A DNA stretch of 64,000 bases from Vibrio azureus (GCF_002849855.1 NZ_CP018617.1:496001-560000); one strand, 5' to 3'. Positions 9,311 to 18,904 are shown, counted from the stretch's first letter. Notes: generated by a model not told the origin, from the letters alone. Numbers and translations are program-made.

Positions 9311-10630
9311 ATGCGGCAGAAAATCAGTGTCGAACAGGTAAACGCATCAATTGACCAACAACAGGTTGAAAAATCAATAGAGCTTGCTGAGCATGCCATT
9401 AATGAGCTGAGTGCATTGTCTGAAGCACATTTATGTTTTTGTGAAGAAAAACTGGATACTGCCTCAGAAAGTTTTGCTTTCTTGCTGAAACAGTGGGTAC
9501 AACTCTTCAAACGTGGCTACCCGAGTCGTGAGCATGAATATTTGCGTTTAATTGAACGTCAAATGAACGAATTAAAGCAAGTCTACTTCGCTTTCTATCG
9601 ACTGGCTCCCGGTTTGATCCATATGCAGAAAACCACTCAACCAGACATCTATGTATGGCTGATGCTGCAACCTGAATTTGGTGCACAACTCGATAATTTG
9701 TTGTGCGGTTTGAGCCAACTTAATGAGCTGGAGCAAAGCACAGCGGACTTGTTAGTCGCGCAATCACAGTTGGTCAACATCGATCAAGTTTTAGTTGAGT
9801 TGATCGAAGGCAGAGCAGCCAACAGTTTGCGTTATTTTGATTGTCTAAAAGTTCGACACACACTAAGTATTTCATTGATCAAACGTTGGTTAAAAGCAGG
9901 GATTGTTTCAGAAAAGCTTGCTTATTCTCTATTGGCCCAAAATGATGTCAAAGAAGCGATTGAGTGGTTAAATGATCATGCGCAAAGCCAGCAACACTTA
10001 TTTGAACGCCTGCTCACCAAGCACGACAGAACAACGTGGTTTAGGCAATACTTTGGCACTGATCCAAACGAACTTCCCTCTAAATTAGTGCTTACTTATG
10101 GCAAGTTACTCGATTTAGCTGAATTTTCTGTGTTCGATGTTCATTCAGAGCAAGCACCTTATGACTTTGTATTATGTGGCGACACGAACTTAGTGCCAGA
10201 AATCATCGATCATGTAACGGGGTTAGATGAATTTGATGGTGAAATTTGGGTTCAAGCACTGTATGTCGTTTATGGTGATGATTTACCACTCACCCCCAAG
10301 CAAGTGGGGATTGAGCTTGAGTGGGAAGAGGTTATTCAACTCTTGCAAAATTGGCTTGAGGAAGAAGGTTTTGAAAAAAGGCTCCCAAGCCGGCTGGGCT
10401 TCGAACTCAGTTTCGACTCTACCTTGGCTGCGATGCAGAATACCGACATTAACCATATTTTCCGCCAATGGTTGTGGAGACAATTGTGCATCCACTCTCG
10501 GGCATTTTTGCCTTGGAATATGGTCATGCCAGTCTTCCAGCAAGAATGGATTTTTCATAGTTTAAAGTCAGTACCTTCAGCACGCGAAAGATTTAATTTA
10601 AGGAACAGTAATGCAATTGTGGGATATTGA
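9311..10630 (+). CDS. T6SS-associated protein, TIGR02270-like
   Basis: 439 residues, mostly helical, with no signal peptide and no membrane segment. The C-terminal third (VTGLDEFDGEIWVQAL, RLPSRLGFEL, later LPWNMVMPVFQQEW) resembles the end of TIGR02270 proteins, which occur in T6SS clusters near VgrG and have no defined function. A ribosome site (aataaggt) precedes the ATG. Its last 20 bases overlap the DUF2169 gene, so these genes form one translational unit. It may be a cargo chaperone, by association only. I am fairly sure it is a real gene and unsure of the family. Confidence 0.6.
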   Translation: MRQKISVEQVNASIDQQQVEKSIELAEHAINELSALSEAHLCFCEEKLDTASESFAFLLKQWVQLFKRGYPSREHEYLRLIERQMNELKQVYFAFYRLAPGLIHMQKTTQPDIYVWLMLQPEFGAQLDNLLCGLSQLNELEQSTADLLVAQSQLVNIDQVLVELIEGRAANSLRYFDCLKVRHTLSISLIKRWLKAGIVSEKLAYSLLAQNDVKEAIEWLNDHAQSQQHLFERLLTKHDRTTWFRQYFGTDPNELPSKLVLTYGKLLDLAEFSVFDVHSEQAPYDFVLCGDTNLVPEIIDHVTGLDEFDGEIWVQALYVVYGDDLPLTPKQVGIELEWEEVIQLLQNWLEEEGFEKRLPSRLGFELSFDSTLAAMQNTDINHIFRQWLWRQLCIHSRAFLPWNMVMPVFQQEWIFHSLKSVPSARERFNLRNSNAIVGY

Positions 10631-11603
10631 GCCACATCCTCAACTCTCGATTAAAGGTCGGTTTCAGCGTAACGAACACGGCGAAGAAGTATGGGTGGTT
10701 GTTGGCAAACAAACATGGCAATTTAACGATGGTCAATGGCAAAGTTTAGCTGAAAGTGAAATCTTTGATGATCCACAATATTTAGGAGAAGAGGGCTTTT
10801 CTGCGTTGAAAGTTGACCACGAGTTTGCTTTTTTTAAACCCAATACAGATGTGTTGATTTATGGCAAGGCGCGGAGTTACGGCAAAAAGCCTGTGACGTA
10901 TCAAGAATGTCGAATTTTACTTGATGGCCATGTGGACAAAACCATTGCCATTCATGGTGAACGTGTTTGGGTTGAACACGGAGGGAGCATTAGCGTTAGT
11001 TTACCTCAACCATTTATTGAAAAAGACATGGATTATACATGTGCTGTTGGTGGGGGCTTTGACAACCGAATTGGTGGTGGTATTGCGGAGTCAACGGCTG
11101 AGCTTTTGCAACAACCCGTCCCTTCGGTGTTTTACCCTGGTGAAACCTGGAGCCCTTCAGTAACCCATTGTCGTGTGGCGGGTTTTGGTGCCATTCCACC
11201 TTTTTTCTCACAACGGCAAAAATTAGCAGGTACGTTTGACGAGGAATGGCTTGAGACTCGCAAACCAATGTTGCCTGTCGATTTTGATGTTAAGTTTAAT
11301 CAGAGTGCGCCTCAAGATCAGCAATGCAAGGGGTATGTGTCTGGAGGCGAGAGGCTTATGATGAGTGGTTTTTGCCATAATGACACCATTACTTTCCGCA
11401 TCCCTGATAAAAAATACATGGCCATTGCGACTTTTAAAGATCGTCAAGAACAAGCAGCGATGCCCATTTATACCATCTTTGCTGATACTGAACGCAAACA
11501 AATCTCACTCAGCTATACCGCTGTGTTTCCTTGTCAGGGAAGAGAACATTTATTGGTCTCAACGGCAGTAAAGTCTCTAGCAGAGGAGCAAGTGGATGCT
11601 TAA
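10611..11603 (+). CDS. DUF2169 T6SS adaptor protein
   Basis: 330 residues. The N-terminal half (VVVGKQTWQF, then ALKVDHEFAFFKPNTDVLI and GKARSYGKKPVTYQECRIL) is a clear DUF2169 domain. In other bacteria DUF2169 proteins act as chaperone/adaptors that attach specific effectors to VgrG. Here it follows vgrG, DUF6484 and a TIGR02270-like gene, and overlaps the next gene by 8 bases. No toxin gene is visible next to it, so its cargo is either encoded elsewhere or is one of the neighbouring unassigned proteins. The start has aaggaacagta upstream. Confidence 0.82.
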   Translation: MQLWDIEPHPQLSIKGRFQRNEHGEEVWVVVGKQTWQFNDGQWQSLAESEIFDDPQYLGEEGFSALKVDHEFAFFKPNTDVLIYGKARSYGKKPVTYQECRILLDGHVDKTIAIHGERVWVEHGGSISVSLPQPFIEKDMDYTCAVGGGFDNRIGGGIAESTAELLQQPVPSVFYPGETWSPSVTHCRVAGFGAIPPFFSQRQKLAGTFDEEWLETRKPMLPVDFDVKFNQSAPQDQQCKGYVSGGERLMMSGFCHNDTITFRIPDKKYMAIATFKDRQEQAAMPIYTIFADTERKQISLSYTAVFPCQGREHLLVSTAVKSLAEEQVDA

Positions 11604-12540
11604 TTCTACCGGACGTTATGTACTGGGTTGTGAAGTGGTAACACCCGCTGGTATGAACCTCGACATCGCTACTGCAGTAGCAAAAGCAGATTTAGGTTTG
11701 TTTAATCAACACACTGTTGAGGGCGGACTTGAGCGGTTTGCTTGTACCAAGATTGAATATACCCAATCCCAAGACTCATTTGAAAAAATATGTGAATTAA
11801 CCAGCACGATTCTTGATTCTCTTCTATTGCAAATGCCTAGAGTCTTAAAACCAGCGCCTTTGCTGATTTCAGTGCCATCCTCTATTTCACTATTGAAAAT
11901 GCAGCAATGGCTAGAAGAAAGCACTTATTCCGATTATCTTTCTTTAGTGGCAGTCTTTCATGCTAGTGGCCCTCAGTTTCTTATTCAAGCGGTTAAAGAG
12001 CTGGATAAATATGATGCGCTTATGTGTATTTCGTTAGATTCCACGGTTGAATTATTGGAACAGTTGATCGAGAAACAGCAAGTTGTTAGTACCGATAACC
12101 CTTGGGGCTTTATACCGAGTGAAGGTGGAGCAGGGCTGGTTCTTGGTCGCCGAAATATTGTTGAAACGTTAAAACTCCAGCCCAAAGCTGAATTCAGTTA
12201 TTTAGATACCGAGCTTGAGACACAAGATAGACGAGGTATGTTTCGTTTGGTACAAAGGGCTGCCAAAACGTTGGCGAGCTTTGGTCAACCCTATACGGAC
12301 ATGACCAATTTAAGAGCGCATACGGAAGACTATGGTTTTGCACTTGGAGCGAAGGCAGAGCGGTTTATTAACCCAGAAGAGCCAACCTCAATTAATGAGC
12401 TATGGGGGACGATGGGAAGTGGTTCAGCCCTGACTCTTGTTGGCTTTGCTGCTCAGTATCATCAAGGCAACCACCCTGCGTTACTTTTGATGTTTGATCC
12501 AAGTGGGGATAAAGCGCTCGTACAACTTCGAACGGTGTAA
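11596..12540 (+). CDS. Thiolase/ketosynthase-fold protein of the T6SS cluster, catalytic Cys missing
   Basis: 314 residues, shorter than a ketosynthase (about 400). The fold is recognisable: VTPAGMNLD near the start, FIPSEGGAGLVLG (like the GEGAG segment of KAS enzymes) and a glycine-rich WGTMGSGSAL near the end. At the nucleophile position, where KAS enzymes have ACA(S/T)G, this protein reads FHASG, so the Cys is replaced by His122. The second active-site His (GHxxGAAG) is also absent (GTMGSGSA). It is therefore unlikely to condense acyl groups and may be structural, probably helping effector loading with DUF2169, which it overlaps by 8 bases. Confidence 0.7.
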   Translation: MLNSTGRYVLGCEVVTPAGMNLDIATAVAKADLGLFNQHTVEGGLERFACTKIEYTQSQDSFEKICELTSTILDSLLLQMPRVLKPAPLLISVPSSISLLKMQQWLEESTYSDYLSLVAVFHASGPQFLIQAVKELDKYDALMCISLDSTVELLEQLIEKQQVVSTDNPWGFIPSEGGAGLVLGRRNIVETLKLQPKAEFSYLDTELETQDRRGMFRLVQRAAKTLASFGQPYTDMTNLRAHTEDYGFALGAKAERFINPEEPTSINELWGTMGSGSALTLVGFAAQYHQGNHPALLLMFDPSGDKALVQLRTV

Positions 12541-12772
12541 TTGACTTGGATATAGGTACATATTTTAAGTGTGATTTTTTTGCCCCATTTTATGGTACAA
12601 ATAGAGGGGCGCTAAGCCAGTCAAAGCGAAGCAATTAGCAAGGAATATCTTAGTAATAATAACTAAAATCCTAGACTTAGTGCCCTTTTTTAAAACTACT
12701 ATTGATACAAGCATGTACTAACAAATATCATCTGACATTAATAATACTTGTTCGATAAAAGAGTACAAAGTA

Positions 12773-14776
12773 GTGTCTGATAAGCAAGAAACAGCTAATG
12801 GGTATATTAACCAATTGGTTGTTAAAGCCATTGAAAAAAAGAAACTCAATCAACAAAGATTGGCAAAAAATAATAAGCCAAGGCTGGAGTATGTTCTTTT
12901 TTCACAATTCGATGTTTTAGACACACTTCCTTCAAAAAATGGTAGGACGACAATCTATCATCTTGCCAAAAAAGGCGAGCCTGAAAAGCAGCTTTGTTGC
13001 AAGATCGTCAATGAAGAAGCGCCAAATATCAGCAGTACGATGCTGCTTAATGAGGCCAGTCGATTAGAATTGTCACAGCACCCGAGTGTGGCGGAATTTA
13101 TTAAAGTCAGTAATGATTTTGAGCGTCCATACCTAATGTATGAGTGGATTCAAGGAGAATCACTGGCTGAAAAAATGCAACGTCACAGTAACAAGGGTTT
13201 TCGTCACGATCACATAGCTTGGCTTGTATACCAGTTGGCCGGTGCTCTTGAGTTTATGCATACCAGAGGCATTTGCCATCTTGATATAAAACCATCAAAT
13301 ATTTTGGTTAGCGAAGGTGACCATGTCAAATTGATCGATTTTGGTGCGGCACGCTACATCGGTGAAAGTGAAGCACATGCTGAAGCCAGCTTAAGTTATG
13401 CCTCTCCAGCTTATTTAGAAACAGGTAATACCCAGCCCCAAGATGATGTTTATTCCTTGGCGTTACTCACTGGGCACCTGTTTTTGGGCTCTATTTTTGG
13501 CGATGCTTGGCATAAAGAAATCAAAGGACGTAAACGCCCTAGTTTGATTCCCAATCATACGTGGAAGCTGCTTAAAGAAGTGATCAATAATCCACGTGGT
13601 CATGGTTATACTGCGATATCTTTTGCTCAGCAATTGGCTCGAATCGATGCTCAAGCGATCGACTCACAGTCAAACGCTCCTATCTTCAGCAGCTTACGTA
13701 ATGCTGACCTTTTACTTACGCATTGTAAGCCACAAGATAAAGCGGGCTACGGTCGTTTTAAAGTTCTAGAAGCGTGTTTAGCTTTGAGCGTTTGTGCGAT
13801 CACTGGTCTTTATCTGTATCAGCAAAGCCAACCGGAGTGGAAAACCATTGTAAAGTCGGAGCCGAGCTTTACATTGACGCAAGAGCCCTTAAATCCAACG
13901 ATCAAACCAGCGCAAACGGCTTCGTTTTTAGCTCAAGCTCCCTGGGAGATCGAAAACACTTTAGCGGAGATGAGCTCCGACATGCTTATCACGGCACCCT
14001 ATCGTGAGGCTTATCAGGTTCAGCAGACAAAACTTAATCAACGCTTTGATAGTTACCGCGGGCAGGTTTCCTCTTATCAAAAACTGGCCGATAGTTTGCC
14101 TAAATCACTGATGAAGTTGCGTAAAGAGTTAGTGAATCTTAAAGCAACGCTCGGCAAAGGCGGTGAGTTAGCGCCTGATGCACAAAAGAGCATTATTACA
14201 GTCATGTCAGGCCTTAACTCGGCCGTTAATGCATCAAAAAAACTGTCTGAAATCGCGGGTAGCAAAGAAGAACAGATTACAAATTTAATTTTACGTGGTG
14301 AAACGGAACTTGCGGCAAAAGAGGTCCAAGCCACGTGGCAACTAAAGCAATCTGAAGCGTACTTTTACAGTCATGTTTTGCCACAAAAAGTGATGGAGCG
14401 CATCTACCAGTCGATGGAAGATAATTCAAATTCACATTTTTATACTAAAGCCATTCAGGAAGCTAAATTTGCCAGAAACTATTTTGGTGAGAGTGAAGAA
14501 ATTAACTCTAGGATTAAAGATCTGATCATTAGCAGAAGTTCATTCATTTTATTCAGTACCGTAAAGGAAGATCGATTATTCGATAAGCAAAGGTTGCATG
14601 ACTCACTCAGTGCACTCGAGCGCAATGATCTTAAAAAATTCAATACGATAACGGATACTCTTACAAGTATGGCTAATGAGTCGATCAATCAAGCTCATCA
14701 AAGTAATGAACCTGCACGAGGTGCAATTGCAGTCCAACAAGCGATTGGTGACTATCTAAAACAAACAAGGGGCTAA
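12773..14776 (+). CDS. Membrane-anchored Ser/Thr protein kinase of T6SS (PpkA-like)
   Basis: 667 residues with a GTG start. An N-terminal Hanks kinase domain (about 45-290) shows the ATP-binding Lys in CCKIV (K77), the catalytic loop HLDIKPSN (169-176) and DFG (189-191). One transmembrane helix lies at about 331-349, followed by a 320-residue helical, probably periplasmic region with coiled-coil character. In other T6SSs such kinases phosphorylate the FHA protein to trigger assembly, and tagH is present at 28373. No PP2C phosphatase partner is seen in the window. The 232-bp gap before it probably contains a promoter. Confidence 0.88.
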   Translation: MSDKQETANGYINQLVVKAIEKKKLNQQRLAKNNKPRLEYVLFSQFDVLDTLPSKNGRTTIYHLAKKGEPEKQLCCKIVNEEAPNISSTMLLNEASRLELSQHPSVAEFIKVSNDFERPYLMYEWIQGESLAEKMQRHSNKGFRHDHIAWLVYQLAGALEFMHTRGICHLDIKPSNILVSEGDHVKLIDFGAARYIGESEAHAEASLSYASPAYLETGNTQPQDDVYSLALLTGHLFLGSIFGDAWHKEIKGRKRPSLIPNHTWKLLKEVINNPRGHGYTAISFAQQLARIDAQAIDSQSNAPIFSSLRNADLLLTHCKPQDKAGYGRFKVLEACLALSVCAITGLYLYQQSQPEWKTIVKSEPSFTLTQEPLNPTIKPAQTASFLAQAPWEIENTLAEMSSDMLITAPYREAYQVQQTKLNQRFDSYRGQVSSYQKLADSLPKSLMKLRKELVNLKATLGKGGELAPDAQKSIITVMSGLNSAVNASKKLSEIAGSKEEQITNLILRGETELAAKEVQATWQLKQSEAYFYSHVLPQKVMERIYQSMEDNSNSHFYTKAIQEAKFARNYFGESEEINSRIKDLIISRSSFILFSTVKEDRLFDKQRLHDSLSALERNDLKKFNTITDTLTSMANESINQAHQSNEPARGAIAVQQAIGDYLKQTRG

Positions 14777-14779
14777 TGT

Positions 14780-16402
14780 ATGTCTGTTATTGATATCGAG
14801 CGTTTATTAGCGCCTATTTCAGAGTCTCAACCTGTAGGCGAAGACGCGAAATATGAATTCTGTTATGAAATGATGGAATCCGAAGTGAAAAAGTTTGGTT
14901 CACTGTTCGGTGAAACAGTGGATTGGCAGGTAGTCAAAAATCATGCTGTTGAAGTGTTAGAGCACCATAGCAAAGACATCAAAGCACTGTGTTATTTAAT
15001 TCGTGCTTTGCTGGAAGAGGAAGGACTTAAAGGTTTTCATCAAGGCTTGTCACTGCTTAATGGGGCGTTAAATGAGTTTGGCAGCCATCTTTATCCTACT
15101 CGAAAACGGGCTCGGGATTCGGCAGTTTCATGGTTAAGTGAACAATTTGAACTGATGGTTCAACAACTTGAACAAAGCTTGCCTTCAAGTCATATTATTG
15201 ATGATTGCGTGAAGCTTATTGGATCAGTACAAGGTAAATTCGATGAATTGTTCCCAGATTCTGAAACCGATTTTTTTGCTATTCGAGGTAAACTGAATGC
15301 GTTAGCTCAGCGAGCCGCGCTAGGGGTAAATGAAGAAGTTGGACAGCCATCAAGTAATCCAACAGCAACGGTGTCAGAGTCGGCGGCTTCAGAGATCTCA
15401 GAATCAGTGCCAGCGCCAGCGCAACAGGTTGAGGCTCCTCAATCAGCAAATGAGAAACCTGCACAAGCATCAGTTGAGCAAAAACCAGTTACGCCAACGC
15501 CAACAGCGCCAGTAAAACGTCAGAATACGACACAAAAACAAGTCGATATTGATACCGATTTTTCATCGCCAACAGCTTCGACACGAACGCTAAAAAAAGT
15601 CGCTGAGGTGATGCTAAACGCCAACCCTGCAGAACCGCTTGCGTATCGGATTTATCGTTATGTGACTTGGTCAGAAATAGATGGGTTACCAGCACACAAT
15701 AACGGTCAGACGGAATTAGGTTCCCCTGTCTCCTCGGATCAATTGGCTGAATATACCGATAAAGCACAACGAGAAAGTGACATCAATGTTGTTAAGCGTT
15801 TAGAGAAAGATTTGGTTTATGCTCCCTTTTGGGTGACCGGGCATTTTCTTGTCTATTCAATGCTTAAAAATCTTGGGTTGGATGATGCCGCAGCGGCTGT
15901 TCAGCAAGAAACCCAGAGTTTTGTTGATACTCTCCCTGGTATCCAAAAACTCTCATTTAAAAATTCTATGCCATTTGCAGATGAAGCAGCATTGAACTGG
16001 CTCGCCAGTCAACGGCCTGCTCATTCTGGCTCTCATTCTATGATAAAGACGGTTGTTATCTCGGAAGAAGAGTCGATGCCAATGGAGGATATTACCCTCG
16101 AAAATTTCGGGGAGTTTGCAGCAGAGATTGCTCAAAAACTGGACTTAGATGGTTCGGGACGGGGGCAATTTGTATTGTATTTACAATTAATAACAGCTTA
16201 CCAAACGGCTGGGTTATATCCGTTGTGTTTACCATACCTTGAGAAAGGTTGGGAAATTTGTAATGCGTTTAATCTGGCTAATTGGGAACCCCATCTCTCG
16301 ATACAGCTTGAAGGTTTAATTCGAGTAACGTTGCATGCGTTGTTTGAAAATAAGGATCTTCTGCCTGAGAAGTACGAGATGTGGGAATCCATTTATGGCT
16401 AA
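14780..16402 (+). CDS. tssA: TssA (VasJ-type), T6SS baseplate/sheath assembly protein
   Basis: 540 residues. It has an ImpA-N domain (about 8-130, including YLIRALLEEEGLKGFHQGL), a low-complexity Pro/Ala/Gln/Ser linker (about 190-260) and a VasJ-type C-terminal domain ending with WESIYG. TssA primes sheath and tube assembly at the baseplate. The ATG is 4 bases after the kinase stop, behind aagggg. A second ImpA-N protein is encoded at 25874. It leads the run tssA-B-C-E-F-G. Confidence 0.92.
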   Translation: MSVIDIERLLAPISESQPVGEDAKYEFCYEMMESEVKKFGSLFGETVDWQVVKNHAVEVLEHHSKDIKALCYLIRALLEEEGLKGFHQGLSLLNGALNEFGSHLYPTRKRARDSAVSWLSEQFELMVQQLEQSLPSSHIIDDCVKLIGSVQGKFDELFPDSETDFFAIRGKLNALAQRAALGVNEEVGQPSSNPTATVSESAASEISESVPAPAQQVEAPQSANEKPAQASVEQKPVTPTPTAPVKRQNTTQKQVDIDTDFSSPTASTRTLKKVAEVMLNANPAEPLAYRIYRYVTWSEIDGLPAHNNGQTELGSPVSSDQLAEYTDKAQRESDINVVKRLEKDLVYAPFWVTGHFLVYSMLKNLGLDDAAAAVQQETQSFVDTLPGIQKLSFKNSMPFADEAALNWLASQRPAHSGSHSMIKTVVISEEESMPMEDITLENFGEFAAEIAQKLDLDGSGRGQFVLYLQLITAYQTAGLYPLCLPYLEKGWEICNAFNLANWEPHLSIQLEGLIRVTLHALFENKDLLPEKYEMWESIYG

Positions 16403-16429
16403 CTTAAAAAGTTAAATAAGGAATTTAAT

Positions 16430-16936
16430 ATGTCTCGTGACGGCTCGGTGGCTCCTAAAGAGCGAATTAATATCCGTTATGTTCCATCAACTGGCGATGC
16501 GCAAGACGACGTAGAATTGCCATTGAGCATGATGGTTGTGGGTGATTTTACTGCACGTGCAGATGATACTCCTATCGAAGAACGTACACCAATCAATATC
16601 AATAAAAACAACTTCAATGAAGTATTAGATGGCTTATCACCGAATGTAAAAATTAGCGTTGATAACCGTCTTACTGATGATCCAGAAGCACCGCTTAGTG
16701 TTGATCTGACTTTCCAAGATATGAAAGATTTCTCACCGGAAGCGATCGCAAAGAGCGTTCCAGAGTTGAACGGTCTACTTGAATTGCGCGAAGCATTAGT
16801 GGCTTTGAAAGGTCCTCTAGGCAACGTACCTGCATTTCGTAAGAAGATTGCAGCCGTGCTTGAAGATGAAGAAGCAAGAAAGAAACTTTTGGATGAACTA
16901 AGCATTGGCGATGACCAAGAAGCGAAAGAAGGGTAA
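16430..16936 (+). CDS. tssB: TssB (VipA), small sheath subunit
   Basis: 168 residues, the standard length. It begins MSRDGSVAPKERINIRYVPS and contains the beta-strand block LPLSMMVVGDFT and the ClpV-regulated helix region. TssB pairs with TssC to build the contractile sheath. Preceded by taaggaattta at the right spacing; tssC follows after 8 bases. Codon use is optimised, as in hcp, consistent with a structural protein needed in many copies. Confidence 0.97.
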   Translation: MSRDGSVAPKERINIRYVPSTGDAQDDVELPLSMMVVGDFTARADDTPIEERTPININKNNFNEVLDGLSPNVKISVDNRLTDDPEAPLSVDLTFQDMKDFSPEAIAKSVPELNGLLELREALVALKGPLGNVPAFRKKIAAVLEDEEARKKLLDELSIGDDQEAKEG

Positions 16937-16944
16937 GAGGTATC

Positions 16945-18408
16945 ATGTCTGCAGAAGCACAAGCTCCAGAACAAGAAGTAGCCGCAGTTGAGTCTGGCTC
17001 ACTTCTCGATAGCATTCTAAATGAAACGCGTTTGAAGCCAACGGATGAAGGTTTTGATGTTGCAAAGCGTGGTGTAGAAGCGTTTATCGGTGAACTACTC
17101 AGCAGCAATACTACAGAAAAAGTAGATCAATCTTTGGTTGACCTGATGATTTCTGAAATTGACCAAAAACTATCCAACCAAGTTGATGCTATTCTTCACA
17201 ACCCTGAAGTTCAAGCGATTGAATCAAGTTGGCGCGGTCTTAAATACTTGGTTGATCACACTAACTTCCGTGAGAACATTCAAATCGAAGTGATCTCAGC
17301 GAAGAAAGATGAAGTTCTTGAAGACTTTGAAGATGCACCAGAAGTGGTGAAATCTGGTCTTTACAAGCAAATCTATACTCGTGAATACGGCCAATTTGGT
17401 GGTAAACCAGTCGGCGCAGTGATTTGTGATTTCGCGATGTCTGCTTCAACTCCAGATATCAAGTTGATGGAGTACATGGCAAACGTGGGTGCAATGTCAC
17501 ACGCACCGTTTATTACGTCTGCTTCAGCGAAGTTCTTTGGCCTAGACAGCTATGAAGAGCTACCGAATATCAAAGATCTACAGTCGGTATTTGAAGGCCC
17601 TCAGTACGCGAAATGGCGTAAGCTACGTGATCATGAAGATTCACGTTACCTTGGTCTGTGTTCTTCACGCTTCATGCTACGTTCACCTTACTCGGTAGAA
17701 GATAACCCGATCAAAGCGTTCGAGTATGATGAAAAAGTAACAGATAGCCACGACAATTACTTATGGGGTAACTCAGCTTACGCTTTAGCATCGAAGATCA
17801 GTGAGTCTTTTGCTAAATACCGTTGGTGCCCGAACATCATTGGTCCTCAAAGTGGTGGTACGGTAGAAGATCTGCCGGTTTACAACTTTGAATCTATGGG
17901 TCAAATCGAAACTAAGATCCCAACAGAGATCTTGGTTTCTGACCGTCGTGAATACGAGCTAGCAGAAGAAGGCTTCATTGCCCTAACTATGCGTAAGGGC
18001 TCTGATAACGCGGCGTTCTTCTCTGCAAACTCAGTACAAAAGCCAAAAGCATTCAGTGATAAGCAAGCGGAAATGAACTACAAGCTTGGTACTCAGCTAC
18101 CTTATATGTTCATTATTAACCGTTTGGCGCACTACATCAAAGTGCTACAGCGTGAACAAATTGGTTCTTGGAAAGAACGTACGGACCTAGAGATCGAATT
18201 AAACAAATGGATCCGTCAATACGTTTCTGATCAAGAGAATCCACCAGCAGAAGTTCGTGGCCGTCGTCCACTGCGTGCAGCTAAGGTTGATGTATCTGAT
18301 GTTGAAGGCGATCCGGGCTGGTACAAAGTCTCACTGTCAGTACGTCCACACTTCAAGTACATGGGCGCAAGTTTTGATTTATCTTTGGTTGGTAAATTAG
18401 ACCAGTAA
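16945..18408 (+). CDS. tssC: TssC (VipB), large sheath subunit
   Basis: 487 residues. Recognised by the conserved core YRWCPNIIGPQSGGTVEDLP and the C-terminal region RGRRPLRAAKVDVSDVEG. The N-terminal 80 residues carry the ClpV-binding helix and coiled coil. The sheath made with TssB contracts to push Hcp and VgrG out and is recycled by ClpV (2973). A stem-loop follows the stop and separates the highly expressed tssB-tssC pair from tssE. Confidence 0.97.
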   Translation: MSAEAQAPEQEVAAVESGSLLDSILNETRLKPTDEGFDVAKRGVEAFIGELLSSNTTEKVDQSLVDLMISEIDQKLSNQVDAILHNPEVQAIESSWRGLKYLVDHTNFRENIQIEVISAKKDEVLEDFEDAPEVVKSGLYKQIYTREYGQFGGKPVGAVICDFAMSASTPDIKLMEYMANVGAMSHAPFITSASAKFFGLDSYEELPNIKDLQSVFEGPQYAKWRKLRDHEDSRYLGLCSSRFMLRSPYSVEDNPIKAFEYDEKVTDSHDNYLWGNSAYALASKISESFAKYRWCPNIIGPQSGGTVEDLPVYNFESMGQIETKIPTEILVSDRREYELAEEGFIALTMRKGSDNAAFFSANSVQKPKAFSDKQAEMNYKLGTQLPYMFIINRLAHYIKVLQREQIGSWKERTDLEIELNKWIRQYVSDQENPPAEVRGRRPLRAAKVDVSDVEGDPGWYKVSLSVRPHFKYMGASFDLSLVGKLDQ

Positions 18409-18425
18409 ATCAATAACCTAAAATC

Positions 18426-18451
18426 AAGCAGTCAGTAAATACTGGCTGCTT
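18426..18451 (+). terminator. Attenuator-like hairpin between tssC and tssE
   Basis: aagcagtcagt (18426-18436) and actggctgctt (18441-18451) form an 11-bp stem with one G-T pair around a four-base loop, followed only by ttgt. It lies between tssC and the tssE ribosome site and probably reduces expression of the low-copy baseplate genes relative to the sheath genes. Confidence 0.65.
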
Positions 18452-18467
18452 TTGTATGAGGGGTAAC

Positions 18468-18878
18468 ATGGAAAAAGGATTTCGTTTATTAGAACGTATC
18501 GAACTTGGGGAGCCAAAAAATAGCTATGAGAGAGTGATTTCTCATGAACATCTTATTGCTTCCATTCACCAACATCTTGGTGACTTACTTAATACCCATT
18601 CCGGTAACGCAATGATCGACAGCGAATACGGTTTGCCTGACTTTAACGATGTACTAGCAAGTAACAATAATTTAGTGCGTCATATACAGCAAAATATCAC
18701 ATCCACGATACAGCGCTTTGAGCCACGTTTGGGTAATGTCGAAGTGTACTATCGTGAAGATCATCACAACCCACTTCAGCTCGGTTTTGCTATCCGTGGG
18801 CAGGTTTCGCACAACGGCGGCAATGTTCCAATGTCTATAGATGTTTACATGGGAACGGACGGTCAATTTAACATTTAG
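18468..18878 (+). CDS. tssE: TssE, gp25-like baseplate protein
   Basis: 136 residues from the ATG at 18468, which is preceded by gaggggtaac; an in-frame ATG at 18456 lies within that ribosome site and is less likely. It has the gp25/GPW fold: MIDSEYGLPDFNDVLASNN contains the conserved GLPD motif and is followed by FEPRLGNVEVYY. TssE is the baseplate wedge that contacts the sheath. The stop codon lies within a 16-bp tandem duplication. Confidence 0.94.
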   Translation: MEKGFRLLERIELGEPKNSYERVISHEHLIASIHQHLGDLLNTHSGNAMIDSEYGLPDFNDVLASNNNLVRHIQQNITSTIQRFEPRLGNVEVYYREDHHNPLQLGFAIRGQVSHNGGNVPMSIDVYMGTDGQFNI

Positions 18879-18893
18879 TCAATTTAACATTTA
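18862..18893 (+). repeat. 16-bp perfect tandem duplication across the tssE stop codon
   Basis: gtcaatttaacattta occurs at 18862-18877 and again at 18878-18893. The first copy encodes the last residues of TssE and most of its stop codon; the second extends the spacer to tssF without changing the protein. Confidence 0.97.
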
Positions 18894-18904
18894 ATAGGTG
18901 TCAC

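Noticed and set aside
8776..9510. 244-codon leftward frame opposite DUF6484 and the next gene
   Set aside because: Antisense shadow of genes with clear families; Cys/Ser-rich composition typical of reverse-frame artefacts.
16477..17108. Long leftward frames opposite tssB and tssC
   Set aside because: Mirror frames caused by strong codon bias of tssB/tssC; Ser/Arg-rich with no domain.
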